From Lingula anatina (taxonomy: Eukaryota; Brachiopoda; Lingulata; Lingulida; Lingulidae): a stretch of 64,000 nucleotides of DNA. Location: assembly GCF_001039355.2 (NCBI RefSeq), contig NW_019774692.1:125985-189984 (forward strand), read 5' to 3'. The number at the start of each line of letters is the position of its first letter. Position 1 is the stretch's first letter. The translations under genes and the position numbers were made by a program. Below, piece by piece: positions 1 through 12,685 of the stretch. The notes under the pieces were generated by a model, which saw nothing but the letters and a program-made list of their open reading frames with translations, had not been told where the DNA came from and ran no database searches.

Positions 1-144
1 ACAAGGTAAATAAAATTTGTTTTTTAAAATAACTTATTTTTATATTTATTAAATTTTTTATAAAATTTTTCATTAAAAATTTATAATTGTGTATTATTTA
101 AATTATATTAACATTAAAAATTAAAAAACAAAATCTTTTTTTAA
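1..144 (+). promoter_or_regulatory. AT-rich leader upstream of the giant permease gene
   Basis: No gene is visible here. A TATAAT hexamer at about 82-87 lies some 60 bases before the ATG at 145 and could be the -10 box. No convincing -35 box or Shine-Dalgarno sequence is seen. With base composition this extreme, TATAAT occurs often by chance. Confidence 0.3.
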
Positions 145-3100
145 ATGAAAAACAATAAATATTTTAGAAAAAAAATAAACAATTGATTATTAATTATAAA
201 AAATGGTTTGGGTAATATTTCTAAATTTAAAATACCACTTATCATATTTTTATTAATAACAATTGTTTTTTCTATAACTATTTCAAGTTTTTATGAAATA
301 AATACACAAATAAATAAAGAATTTCAAAAAAGTGAATTAAATAATTTTAATCCAAATAAAATTTATTCATTAGAAAGAGATTTTTTAATAAATAACAAAC
401 ATAGAAACATTTTTTGTAATGACTATACTGAAATCAAAACAAAAGATAATAAAATAAAAAGATTTCCAAGTTATTCATTTTCAAAAAATGGATGTTTTCT
501 ACCAATAGATAAAAAAAATGTAAAAATAAGATATCAATTTAATTTAAATAAAACCAAAATTTTAAAAGTTGAAAATGTTTATATTGATTCAAAACATTTT
601 AAAATAAATCAAAAAAGTATTTTTTATAAAAACTCTATACATCAAAAATTAATAAAAAAATATAAAGAAACAATTGATCAAAAATATCAAAATTTAGCAA
701 ATTTATTAGAAGTTTATTTTTTAAAAAACAGTAATATTGGAATTAAAAAATATTTAGAAGAAAGTATTAAAAAACAAATAAATTTATTTTTAAAACATAA
801 TGAAGTTTATACTGAAAATGTTGAAAGAGAAAATATATTATCTAAAATTGAATGAAAAAATTTAGTTTTAAATGATCAAAGTAATATAGAAAACATAAAA
901 GAAATTGAAAAATTTATAAATGATAATACAATTAGAAAAAATGAATTTGAAAATAATAAAGTAAAAATATTAGAAGATTGAAATAAATTTAAACAATTTT
1001 TAAATGAAATTAAAGAAAAAAAATTAGATAAAATTTTTCAAGAAAATAATACAAAAGAAATTAAAAAATTAATTATATTAAGTATTAATGAAAATATAAA
1101 AAACTTAATAAGACTAGCAAAAACACAAACAGATAACAATATAAATTTAGGATTTGATAATATAAATGAATTAAAATTAAAAGATTTTTATTCAAATGGA
1201 ACATTAAATTTAAATATATTAAAAAAAAGAATAAATGAATCAGAAAAAGAATATTTAACAAGATTACTGGCTATTAAAAAATGAGTAAAACTCAAAGAAG
1301 GTAAAATTTTAAATTCACTTGAAAATGAATTACTATTAATAATAGAAAAAGAAAAAAAAAGTGATTTATTAATAACAAATAGAACAATTGAATTATTAGA
1401 TAAAAAAATTGAGAATATATTTAAAAAAAATAAAAATGAATTTAAATTATTTTTAGAATTATTTATAAATATTTTAAATATATTTGAAAATCAAGAAAAC
1501 AATAGAAAAAATAATATTTTAAATAAAATTATTTTAAATGAAAAAAATAAATTTAAAAAATTAAAAAATTATATTTTAAGTAATTATTCAAATTTTAAAG
1601 AAAATATTATAACTTTTTTTGAAAAAAATGAATTAATTAATTTTTGAATAAAAATAAAAAATATAGAAAAATGAAAAGAAAAATTAAATGAAGAAAATAA
1701 TACTAAAATTTTAAAAAATAATTTATTTGATTTAAATGAAATAAAAGCAAGACCAATTGAATTTCAAAAAAGAATAAATGATGATGATTTAAATAATTAT
1801 ATTGTATGATTAAATAATAGAATTTATATTGAAAATTCAATATTTTGAAAAATTCAAAATAAAACTGAAATAAATACTTACATTCAAAATTTAAAAAAAT
1901 TTAATAATACTACAAATATTAAAAATTTTGAAAATTTAAAACCTTTAAATTATGATACAGTATTAAAAAAAAGTTTTACAAATAATTCAAAAATAAAAAT
2001 TCAAGAAATTTTTAATAAAATTAAAGAATTAGAATATCAATTAAATTTTTGAAAATTAAAATTAATAAATAATTTTCAAAAACTAATAAATTGAAGAGAA
2101 ACATTATGATTTCTTTTTATAAATATTAATAATAATATTAATAATTTAGAAGAAGAATTTCAACAAGAATTAGAAAAAATAAAAATAAATCCAACATCTA
2201 ATTCTTTAGATATAACTTTAGATTATACTAATCAAGAAGAAAATGAAAATTATAAAAATTTTAATCAAATAATTTCATTATGAAAACAACACAATCATTT
2301 TAAAAATATAAATGAAATTTCAAAAGCAACAAAATTTTTGAAACATACTGTAGAATTTGTAAATATTATTTATGAAGAATTATTTTTAAAAAATAATAAT
2401 TTAAATCAAAATTTTAAAATTAATATTGATAATTGAAACATATTATCTAAACAAAATAAAATAAATCAAATAAATAAATTTTTAAATAAATATTCATTAA
2501 ATTATTTAATGAATTTTAAAGATGAAAGTAATGTTTTTAACATTATAAATCTTTTAGATTTAACAACAATACAAAAATTTTTAATAAAAAAAATAAATGA
2601 AAATCAAAATGAAAAACAAAATGAAAAACAAGATTTAAAATATGATTTAAATGAAATAAAAGATAATTTTCAAGAACAATTTAATAATTTTTTTCAAACT
2701 AATTCATATAATGAAAAATTAAAAATAATTCAAGAAAAAAATATTGAATACAATAATTGAGTTTTGAAAATAAATGAAATATGAAGTAATTTTTTTCCAA
2801 ATGATAATCAAAATATTGAAATAAAACATAAAATTGAAAAAATAAAAAATAATAAAAATTTACAAATTGATGAAATAAACAAATTAAAAGAAAAAATTGA
2901 AAATTACATATTACCTAATTTGAAAAAAAATGGATTTGATATTGGATTTAAAAAAATAAATTTAAAATTTATAAAACAATCTTTTTTTATTGAAAAAATA
3001 ATTAATAATTTTATAAACCAAAATATAAATCAAACAAAAAATTTATTTGATAAAAATTTAATTTTTAATAAACAAAGTATTGAAAAAATTAATTTAAAAA

Positions 3101-6100
3101 TATGAAATTTATTTTGAAATATTAAAAAAAGAAAAGATAATTTTGGTTTAGAAAATCCTACATTATTTAAAAACATATTTTTAAATAATTTAATAATATG
3201 AAAAAAAATAAACACTTCTTTTTTATTTAAAAATAAAATAAATTATTTTAATAATGAAGTAAAAAAATGATTAAATCAAAATGAAAATCAATCTATTAAT
3301 AATAAATTAAAATCATTTATTATTAAATTAAATCAAAATGAAAATGAAAAAAAAACAACAGAAATTTGAACACAATATATAAAAATAAACTATGAATTAA
3401 AAGAACAATCAAATAATTTAACAAATAATGAAATAAAAAAAATTGAAAATAAATTAATAGAAATTGAAAATAAAGAAATTGAAAATAATATAACTAACTT
3501 AAAAATTTGAATATATGAAAATAATATTTTATACAATAACATTTCTGGTTTAAACAAAGAAAAAATTAGAAACTTTTGAATAAACAAAAAATATACTAGT
3601 TTATTACATGAAGCGGTAGCAAAAATAAATAATATTAAATTTAAAAGAATTTTTTTAACAAGTATTTTTGATATACAAAAAAAAGCAGTATTTTTAATAA
3701 TTCAAAATAGTAAAAAAGATTCTAGTTTTAAATTACACATTGTTAAAGGTAACAAACCAATGCAAAGAAACGAAATTGTAATCAGTCCAACTTTTGCTAA
3801 AGAAAATAATTTAAAAATTGGTGATAATTTTCAAATTTTTGAACAAACTTTTAAAATAGTTGGTTTTGGTTCACAAACTCCATTTATATTACCTGCTGGT
3901 AACAATAGAAATCCAGCAGATGTAAAAGAAAGTGCAATTATTTATATTAATACAAATTTTCAAAATTCATTATGATGAGATAGTAAAAATATAAAAAAAC
4001 CTATAATTTCAAAAAAATATTTACATATATTTTTAGAAGGTAATTCACAAAATATTAAAAACTTTGAAAAAGATTTACTAATTAATAAAAACTCATTTAC
4101 AAATTTAACATTAAAGTTAGAAAATAAAATAGATAAAAACATAATTATTGATAATAATTCAAAAAAATTAGAACTAAAAAATTTTAATGATATTATTAAT
4201 AATTTTAGATACTCTCTTTTAAATCAAGCAACAAATTCAATTAAAAATGTTTTAAAATTTACATCAATTGGTGTTACTTTATTAATATTTTTTGTTTGAA
4301 TATTTAGTGTTTTTAATTTAATCAAAAGAAAAATAAGAGAAAGTAAATTAGAACTTGGTTTTTTAAAAGCTCAAGGAATAAAAAATTATGAAATTATTTT
4401 TTCATATTTTGGATTATTTCCGCCAGTTTTTTTTGCAACAATTTTTGGTGTATTTCTAGGTTTTTTTGTTCAAAAACCAGTTTTTGAAATAATTAAAGAA
4501 TATTTATCTTTAAATTTTATTGAATGAAATGTAAATTTTTTAAGTTTCTTTATACCAACAATTATAATTTTAATTTTATTATTTATATTTATATTTATTA
4601 TTAATTGATGAGAATTCAATAGAAAAAAAATATATTTTTTAATTACAACAGTTGATCAAGCGGTTTCAAGTTTTATAGCAATTAAAATTAAAAATTTCTT
4701 TATTAAAATAATCCCAAAAAACAAAATTATGATGAAAATAAATTTTGTTTTCTTTTTAACAATTTGAAAAAAAACAATTATACTTTTATTTGTTGTTTTC
4801 TTTTTTATTATTAATTTAATTTCAACAATTTATCTTTTAAGACTTCCAAAATCAACAATTGACAAACAATACAAACATATAAAACATAATTTTAAACTAA
4901 AATTAAGAACACCAACTGCAAATAATCCATTTACATATAATGATGCATATTCTGTTGGTGGCATTAATGAAATGTTAAAAGAAACAAAAAATAAAGATAA
5001 TTTATATCCAATTGAAAAATTAATTCCAAAAATTTATTGAAAAGAAGAAAATAAAAAAGATTTTAAATTTTATTGAAAAGCTAGTTTAAAAACAAATGAA
5101 GTATGAAAAAATTTTGAAACATTCCATACTCCACTTTATAAACATGCATTTAATATTAAATGATTAAAAAAAACATTTGATTCATTTAATGACACAAATA
5201 AAAAACAATTTTGTAATCTAATAATAAAAATGGCATTAGGTGATGTTAAATTTGAAGATGATAAATCATGTATAGAAAAACTTGAAAGTTTATCTATACC
5301 AATTAAAAGTAACTTTTCTAAAGAAATTGATTATATATTAAAAGAACATTTACCTGTTACAAGTCAAAAAATTAAATACAATAAAAAAATAGATGTTTTA
5401 TCAACAAATATTGATGGAAAAATTGATAATGAAAAAACTCAAACCTTTGAAACAATAGGTATTACAGATAAAAATAATATTTTTGTTCATGATTGAAAAA
5501 ATGAATTTTCAAAAAAAACTTTAAATAATGAAATCAATGTTGTAGCAAACAGAAAATTTGTAGATACATATAATTTAAAAGTTAATGATTATTTTTATGC
5601 ATTACAAAAACAAAAATTACTATATTTAAAAGGTAAAAAAAATCCATATAAAAAAGAAGATTGAAAATATTTACCAATTGGATATTCTTTTAAAAATAAT
5701 TATAAAAAATCAAATGAAGAAAGTGTTTGAAATTGAAATCGGAATGCAAAATTTTATAAAGGAAGTTTATTAAATGAATTAAGTAGTTTTAAAGTTAACA
5801 AAGAAACAGGACAAGTACAAAAAAAACAATCTGATGGTTCTTATAAAAATGTAACACTTTATAATGAATATTTTGATGAAAAAGAACAAAAATCAAAATT
5901 TATAAAAATGATAGATATTGAAAGAGTAATTCTTTATCAAAATGATAATGAATACATAAGAATATTTTTAGGTAATGAAATAAAATATGGTTCTAATATG
6001 TTAAAAAGAGCAAGAAATTGATGAGAATACAATAATAGAAACAATTGATTATATGTAAAAACAGAATGAAAAAAAATAAATAAAAAATATAGAATCCAAA

Positions 6101-6795
6101 ATGTAATTAATACATATGAAACACCACAAATTTTTATGGAACAAGAAAAATTAAATGAAATTGCTGGCTTTGGTACTACTAAAAAAAATTCAGATTATAT
6201 TGGAGATTCAAAATATTTTAATACACTTTATTCAAAAGCAGATAATTTAATTGAAGGTGTATTATTTGGTGTTTCACTTAATGATGAAAATGGATATTTT
6301 GATTTAGATACAGTTGTTGCAGGAATAGCACAAAAATTTAACATTGATATTGATTCACAATTATTCAAAAAACAAGCTACATATAATTTCTTAACATATT
6401 TCTTAAATTTAGCATTGCTTTCAATAATATTAAATATTTTGTCATCTTTATTCTTATTATGATTTATATTAAAAGGAATTTTTGAAGAATACAAAAAATT
6501 AACTATTGATTTAAAAATAATTGGATATTCTAATAAAGAAATGTTAATAAAAATAATTTCTATTATGTTTATTCCAATTATTATAGGTTTTATATTAGGA
6601 TCACTTATAACAATTTATATTTTTAAAACAATAATTATGATTGCAAAAGAAAACAACTTATATCTTTTCATTGACAATGATATATGAATATTTGTTGTTT
6701 CATTTTTAATATTAATGTTATTCTTTATAATTATTGTTTGAAAATTCTATTTAGGATACAAAAAAACAAATTTTGATGAATATTTAAGAATTTAA
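145..6795 (+). CDS. Giant FtsX-type ABC transporter permease (2216 aa)
   Basis: A single frame runs from ATG 145 to TAA 6793-6795, passing through many TGA (Trp) codons. The ATG follows an in-frame TAA and precedes a basic N-terminus and one membrane segment (residues 29-48). Residues about 50-1150 are Asn/Lys/Glu/Ile-rich, mostly helical, coiled-coil-like and predicted extracytoplasmic. A MacB-like periplasmic fold follows (about 1157-1290, with EIVISPTFAKENNLKIGD and a GSQTPFILPAGNNR stretch). Next come a first FtsX core with several membrane helices (about 1371-1490), another helix near 1534-1560, a second outer domain, and a C-terminal FtsX core (about 2081-2205). This is the general plan of large mollicute permeases thought to act in lipoprotein or substrate export or in surface remodelling. 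The partner ATPase is not in the window. The substrate is unknown. Confidence 0.85.
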
Positions 6796-6826
6796 TTTAA
6801 ATAATTAATTTATTATTTAAATAAAT

Positions 6827-6856
6827 AAAAAAGACTCTAATTTTAGAGTCTTTTTT
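6827..6856. terminator. Bidirectional intrinsic terminator
   Basis: A 13-bp inverted repeat (GACTCTA/TAGAGTC core, 4-nt loop) flanked by A and T tracts lies between the convergent stops of the giant permease (6795) and frr (6876). The A-stem-T form gives a terminator on either strand. Confidence 0.85.
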
Positions 6857-6875
6857 TAAAAAAAATAAATAAAAA

Positions 6876-7430
6876 TTAAACTTTAAATAAACGTTCTACT
6901 GTTTCCTTTAAAATATTATTTAATTTTCTTTCACATTCAGACATTTCTTTTTCTAAATTCATTTTTAAAATTTTAAAATCATCTTCATCTTTTTCATTCT
7001 CTTTATAAAAATCTAATAATTTATGTCTATATTGTCTTAATTGAATTTTAATTTTTTCTGCTTCTTCATTTATTTTTTTTTGTGTTTTCTTTTTTGATTC
7101 AGTTGTAGGAAGCGGAGCATGAAGTCTAATTGAATCTCTTTGTAAAATAACAACTCAATCTGTTTTATAATCAATAATTGCATTATAAATATCTTCTAAT
7201 TGTGATTTATCAAATGGTACCAAAAGTACCTCTCCTTTATCACCTTTTTTTGTATTAACCATATATTTAATAGATGACATTGTTCCAAAATAATCAATTT
7301 TAATATTTTCTAAAATTGAAAGATTTACTCTTGTATAATCATATTTTGATGTATTTACTTTAAAACCTTCTATTAAATTATTTGTTACTTCTTTAAAAGT
7401 TTCTAAATTATTCATAACAATTTGTGACAT
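6876..7430 (-). CDS. frr: Ribosome recycling factor
   Basis: 184 aa, the usual RRF length (about 185). RRF splits post-termination ribosomes together with EF-G. Family landmarks are the central DYFGTMSSI segment, the VPFDKSQLEDI strand and the RLHAPLPTTE loop followed by a long Lys/Glu helix ending at LFKV. The ATG at 7430 was chosen because AAAGAAAGGG lies upstream and the length fits. An in-frame ATG at 7460 would add 10 residues that lie inside pyrH. The chosen start overlaps the 3' end of pyrH by 23 bases, which suggests translational coupling. pyrH-frr adjacency is the classical bacterial order. Confidence 0.93.
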
Positions 7431-8139
7431 ATGTATATTTTCCCTTTCTTTTAAATGCATTTAAAATTGAATTTTCACTTTTAATATTAAATACAATCAT
7501 TTCTAAATCCTTTATATAAATGCCCAATTTAACTGCATTTAAATCCATTATTTTTATATTCATTTCTAATATTTCTTTAAAACTAATTTTATTAAAAAAT
7601 TTTGCATTTTTATCAACTTTTGGATCTAATGAAAAAATTCCATTAACATCATTTTTACCAAGTAATATTAATTTTACATTTAATTCTTTTGATTTTTCTG
7701 TAACTAATATATCAGTTGAAAAACCTGGTTTTCCTTTTCCGCCAGTTAAAATTAAAATTTTATTTTCTTTTAATATTTCATTTGCTTTTTTAAAAGAATA
7801 TTTTTCAGTATAAATTGTTTCGATTTTAAATGCATTTAACAATCCAACAACATGACCTTTATCTCTAAAAATTTCTCTTAAAACAATACCATTAATAACT
7901 GTTGCCATCATTGATGCATAATGAAGTGGATCAACTATTAAATTTTTTGAAAAATTTTTCTTAAGTTCATTTCCTCTACAAATATTTCCACCACCAACAA
8001 CAATAATTATTTCTTTATTTTTATTTTTTAAATAAATAATTTGATCTACTAAACTTTTTAAATATTTAAAATTAAAATTTGAAGTGTTATCTAAAAATGA
8101 TTCTCCACTTATTTTAATTAAAATTCTATCTATTTGCAT
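7408..8139 (-). CDS. pyrH: UMP kinase
   Basis: 243 aa. It phosphorylates UMP to UDP in the cytoplasm (amino acid kinase fold). Visible motifs are KISGESF at the N-terminus, VVGGGNICRG for phosphate binding, DPLHYASMMATVING in the middle, and a LLGKNDVNGIFSLDPK loop matching the TNVDGVYSADP loop of the family. There is no clear Shine-Dalgarno sequence. It sits between a small membrane protein gene and frr, in the order rpsB-tsf-(insert)-pyrH-frr. Confidence 0.95.
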   Translation of the reverse strand: MQIDRILIKISGESFLDNTSNFNFKYLKSLVDQIIYLKNKNKEIIIVVGGGNICRGNELKKNFSKNLIVDPLHYASMMATVINGIVLREIFRDKGHVVGLLNAFKIETIYTEKYSFKKANEILKENKILILTGGKGKPGFSTDILVTEKSKELNVKLILLGKNDVNGIFSLDPKVDKNAKFFNKISFKEILEMNIKIMDLNAVKLGIYIKDLEMIVFNIKSENSILNAFKRKGKYTYVTNCYE

Positions 8140-8144
8140 TATTT

Positions 8145-8723
8145 TTATTTTTTAATGACTTTATCAATATCAAAAAAAGCTAAATTTTTTTCAGGATCTA
8201 TAAATTCTTTATAATTGTTAAAGAAAAAATTAGTAACTTTCATGTTTCTAAATAATTTAATTTTTTCAGTTCATTTCATATTTTTTTCTTTTTTATAAAC
8301 ATATTCAATAATTACATCACCTGAAATATTTTTTTTAACTGAAATAATTGCAGTATTTAAAATTTTAATTCCTAAAAAATTTGTATATTCTTTTTCAAAT
8401 TTAATAGCAAAATTATTTGAAAAAAATAAAACAAATAATAATGTTGAAATAACAAATATAGAATCAAAAACTAATAATATAATTGCAAATTCATCATTTT
8501 CAATTTTATTAAGACTAAAAAAAACTAAAAATACTATTTGTAAACATGTTGATATTAAAAATAATATAAATTGAATTCAAAGTAATTTCTTATCATATTT
8601 AAAATTTTTTGATTTTTTTATTAAAAATAAATAAAAACCTGACAAATAAATTAAAAACAAATAGACTCAAATTGCAAATAAAAATCAAAAAAATATTTTA
8701 TAAACTGGTACAATATCTTCCAT
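8145..8723 (-). CDS. Hypothetical membrane protein inserted between tsf and pyrH
   Basis: 192 aa, read through several TGA codons from ATG 8723 (MEDIVPVYKIFFW) to TAA 8145-8147. It has three hydrophobic segments at about residues 8-36, 51-75 and 83-103, then a soluble, charged C-terminal half ending DIDKVIKK. The start lies 11 bases past the tsf stop and the stop lies 5 bases before pyrH, so it is almost certainly in the same transcript. I do not recognise the family. The position inside an otherwise conserved rpsB-tsf-pyrH-frr cluster is unusual. Confidence 0.8.
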
Positions 8724-8734
8724 ATTCTAAAAAC

Positions 8735-9559
8735 TTATTCTCCAATTGCAAATCATTTCATTGAAATTATTTTAACATTATTTTTTTCTAAAATTTCTTT
8801 GATTGTTTTACTTTCATCTTTAATGTATTTTTGGTTTAATAAAGTTATTTCTTTTAATTCTTTTTCTAATTTATTTTCAATAATTTTTTTTCTTAATTCT
8901 AATGATTTATTTTTTAAATTTTCATTTATTTTTTCTTCAATAAGTGATCTTTTTTTATTTTTAAAATTATCATCAATTTCAAAAATAGAAATAAATTTAG
9001 GACGAGTCACTACAACTTGCATAGCAATACCTTCTAAAGTATCATTATCAATTAAACCATCAAGTACTAATAAAGAACCATATTTTCCATTTGTATGTTG
9101 ATAAAATGAAAACATTTGATTATCTAATTTTTTAGTAAAATAAAAATCTGTTAATTCAATTTTTTCACCAAATTTAGAACTTTCTTTTAAAATAAAATCT
9201 TTTATTTTTTTGTTTTCTTTTATATTAAAATTAATATCTTTTTCTATTTCTTCAAAAGATAAATTTATTACATTTTTAATAAATTTAGAAAAATTAATAT
9301 TATTTGAAACAAAATCAGTTTCACATCTCATTTCAATTAATATAGCAATATTTTCTTTTACAGATATTACAACACGTCCTTCATTAGTTAAACGATCAAT
9401 ATTTGAACGTTTAAGAACTTTGTTCATTCCTTTTTTTTGTAATATTTCTATTGCTTTATCTAAATCATAATTTGTTTCTTCTAAAGCATTTTTACAACTT
9501 GAAAAACCTGCAAGAGTAATTTTACGTAATTTTTTAATTAATTCTAAATTATTTTTCAT
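8735..9559 (-). CDS. tsf: Elongation factor Ts
   Basis: 274 aa. It is the nucleotide exchange factor for EF-Tu. The N-terminal UBA-like domain is clear (KKLRKITLAGFSSCKNALEE), followed by RNIDRLTNEGRVVI-type sequence and a long Lys/Glu coiled coil at about residues 180-250. The frame continues past a TGA at 8753-8755 to end WFAIGE. Its start overlaps the rpsB stop by 11 bases. EF-Tu, its partner, is encoded about 3 kb upstream on the same strand. Confidence 0.94.
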
Positions 9560-10328
9560 TATTTTTATTATCTTTTAATTCTGTTTTATTAATTTCTTCT
9601 TTATTAATTTCTTCTTTATTAAACTCTTCTTTAATAAAAGAACTTAATAAAATATTCAAAAAATTTCTAATAACTAATTCTGAATTATCATTTGCAGGAA
9701 TAAAAGCTTCCAAATTAATTGGATCCATATTCATTTGTGTTATTGCTAAAACTGGAATATTTAATGAATTAGCTTCTTTTAAAGCAGTTTTTTCAATTTT
9801 TGAATCTATTAAAAAAATATAATCTGGGATTTTTTTCATATTTAAAATACCTTTAATAGATTTTTCTAATCTTTCTAATTCTTTTTTAAATAACATTTGT
9901 TCTTTTTTAGGTCTTGTTTTAATAAAATTTAAATTTTCTGGTTTTTGTAACTCTTGATATTTTAAATTACGCTTTTTATGTGCAATATTAAAATTTGTCA
10001 ATAATCCACCAATTCAACGATGATTTATATAAAAATGATCAGTTTTTGAAACAATTTCTTCAACAACATCTTTAATTCTCTTTTTTGTACCAACAAATAA
10101 TATCTTTTTATTTTCTTTTTTGATATTTTGCATTATTTTTAACATTTTTTGAAATTGTTCAAACATCAAATCTTCATTTATAAAACATTTTCCTCTAACT
10201 ATTTTTGAAACAAAAGGTTTAAATTTGGGGTGACAATATCTTTTATAACATGCAAAAGTAGCATCAATAGTAATTACATCTTCTTTTTTTATATTTTTTA
10301 TATTATTATTTGTCATATTTATATTCAT
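9549..10328 (-). CDS. rpsB: 30S ribosomal protein S2
   Basis: 259 aa from ATG 10328. An ATG at 10316 is an alternative; neither has a Shine-Dalgarno sequence. Family motifs are FVGTKKRIKDVVEEIV, NHRWIGGLLTNF (the W is TGA at 10014-10016), a Lys/Glu hairpin, IPDYIFLIDS, KEANSLNIPVLAI and IPANDNS. The C-terminus has a KEEINKEEIN-type acidic/basic repeat. The N-terminal hallmark GVHFGHQTRRWNPKM is replaced by ATFACYKRYCHPKFKPF, a clear divergence in a segment that is normally well conserved. It lies 25 bases after the topA stop and is followed by tsf. Confidence 0.93.
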
Positions 10329-10353
10329 TTTTTTTAATTTATTAATTAATATT

Positions 10354-12456
10354 TTACTTATTTTTATTTTTCTTTTCAATAAATTTACATTTTGGAAAAC
10401 CTGAACATGATATAAAATTACCAAAACGACCAACTCTTTCAACTAATACTGAATTACATTTTTTACATTTTCTATCTAATTTTTTAGGTTCTATTTTATT
10501 TTTCTTTTCAATAAATTTACATTCTGGAAAATTAGAACATGCAACAAATTTACCAAAACGACCAACTCTTTCAACTAATTCTGAGTTACATTTTGGACAT
10601 TTTCTATCTAATTTTTTAGGTTCTATATTTTTTTTATCTATATTTATTTTCTCAATAAATTTACATTCTGGAAAATTAGAACATCCTATAAATTTACCAA
10701 ATTTTCCTTCTCTTTCTTGTAATTTTGAATTACATTTTGGACATTTTCTATCTAAATTAATTGGTTCTGGATTAGTCATATTTTTTTCTGCATTTTCAAT
10801 TTGTTTTTCAAATGATTTATAAAATTCATTTAAGAAATTATATCTTTTCTTTTTTCCTTCAGCAATTAAATCTAAATCTTTTTCCATATTTGCTGTATAT
10901 TCAATATTTATAATTTCATAAAAAAATTCTTGTAATTTATCATTAACTCTTTTTCCTTTTCAAGTAGGAATTATTTTTTTTTCTTCATTTTTTTCAATAT
11001 AATTTCAATCTAATAATTTTGAAATAATCATTGAATATGTTGATGGTCTCCCTATACCTAAATCATCCATCTTTTTAATCATTTTACTTTCTGTATATCT
11101 GGGTTTTGGTTTGGTTATTTTTTCTGACTTTATATAATTTTTTATTTCAATTTCATCATTTTCTTTTAAATTTAAAAATTCTTCATTTATATCATTTAAA
11201 TTAATATTTTTAATTTTTAAAAAACCTTCAAAAATTATTTTTTCTTCTTCAATTAAAAACAAAGATTCTGTTTTTAAATCTTTAAATATATATTGTCTTG
11301 TTATTCCTTGAACATCTGACATAAATGAAGAAAAAGTACGATTATAAATTAATTTATATAAATTAAATTGTTCTTTTGTTAAAAATTCTTTTATTTTTTC
11401 TGGTTTTAATTCTATATCTGTAATTCTAATTGCTTCATGTGCATCTTGAATTTTTTGTTTATTTTTTTGTTTGATTTTTAAATTATTTGTTTTTTTCAAA
11501 AATTTATCACCAAAATCATTTTTAATTTTAATATTTATATTTTTTTTAAAATCTGAACTTATTCTTGTTGAATCAGTACGTGGATATGTAATTAAACCTA
11601 TAATATTATTATTGATTTCTATTCCCTCATACAATTGTTGAACTAAAAACATAACTTTTTTAGATGAATAATTTAATTCAGACATACTATTTTGTAATAA
11701 AGTTGATGTTTTAAAAGGTTCAGGTGTTTTTTTTATTCATTTTTTATCATTTAATTTAAAAACTATTAATTTTTTATCTAAATTTTTTAATAAATCATTA
11801 ATTTTATTTTCATCTTTAAATAATAATTTTTCTTTTTTTTCATTTATTAAAATTAAATTTTTATTTAATTTTCAATTTGCAACAATTGAAAAAAATTTCT
11901 CTGGAATAAATTTTTCAATTTCTTTTTCTCTATTTACAATCAAAGAAAGTGCAACAGATTGTACCCTTCCAGCAGATGGAGAATATATTTTTCTTTGTAA
12001 TAAAGATGACAATCTAAAACCTAAAATACGATCTAAAGCTCTACGTGCAAATTGTGATTCTACTAATTTTTCATTTAATTTTCCAGGATTTTTAAATGAT
12101 TTTTTAACAACATTTGGTGTTATTTCATTAAAAATAACACGAAAAATTTTTTTATCTTTAGGTAATATATTTTCTATATGAAATGCAATTGCTTCACCTT
12201 CTCTATCAGGGTCAGTTGCTATATATATTTTGTCTACTTTTTTTGCATTATTATATAAATTTTTAACAATAGATTTCTTCTTTTCATCTATTTCAAAATA
12301 CATTTTAAAAGTTTTAAGGTCAATACCCAATGAGTATTGACCTTTTTTAGATAATTTGTTTATATGACCATTAGATGACAAAACAACAAAATCTGAACCC
12401 AGATATTTTGTTAATGCTTTTGTTTTTGTTGGAGATTCTAAAATTACTAATTTCAT
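10354..12456 (-). CDS. topA: DNA topoisomerase I
   Basis: 700 aa. A type IA topoisomerase that relaxes negative supercoils. The Toprim domain begins MKLVILESPTKTKAL and has the acidic triad in ATDPDREGEA. FARRALDRILGFRLS and SPSAGRVQSVAL follow. The active-site Tyr is about residue 291 in GLITYPRTDSTR. GRPSTYSMII comes near residue 480. The C-terminus (about 572-697) carries three C4 zinc ribbons of the form CPKCN...CSNFPECKF. The third begins CKKC. All pieces lie in one frame when TGA is read as Trp. Confidence 0.95.
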
Positions 12457-12477
12457 AAAGTAGTTTATATTAATATA

Positions 12478-12675
12478 TTAGCTTGCTTTTTGAAATTTCT
12501 TTTTAAATGTTCGAATTTCACGTGCAGTCAATAAAACAGTATAAGCTTTACCATCAGTTCCAAATATTTTAAATTTTTGAAAATTTGGTTTTCATATACA
12601 TCTAGTAGCATTTAAAGCTTTTGAACGATTATTTCCAAATAATTTTTTTTTTGTTGATAGTTTTATTGCTTTCAT
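12478..12675 (-). CDS. rpmB: 50S ribosomal protein L28
   Basis: 65 aa, from ATG 12675 to TAA 12478-12480 with one TGA Trp. The sequence FGNNRSKALNATRCIWKP matches the L28 signature (GNNRSHALNATKR with a following LPN). The C-terminus is KKKFQKAS. It lies between tuf and topA on the same strand, 10 bases after the tuf stop. The gene is short and easy to miss without the Trp reading of TGA. Confidence 0.92.
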
Positions 12676-12685
12676 ACTATATTTT

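Noticed and set aside
208-855. A separate 215-aa gene starting at TTG 208
   Set aside because: The same frame extends back to ATG 145 through a TGA (Trp) and on to 6795 through further TGA codons, so it is only a piece of the giant permease.
10317-10442. A longer start for rpsB within topA
   Set aside because: The extra N-terminal residues come from the topA 3' end, and S2 proteins do not have them.
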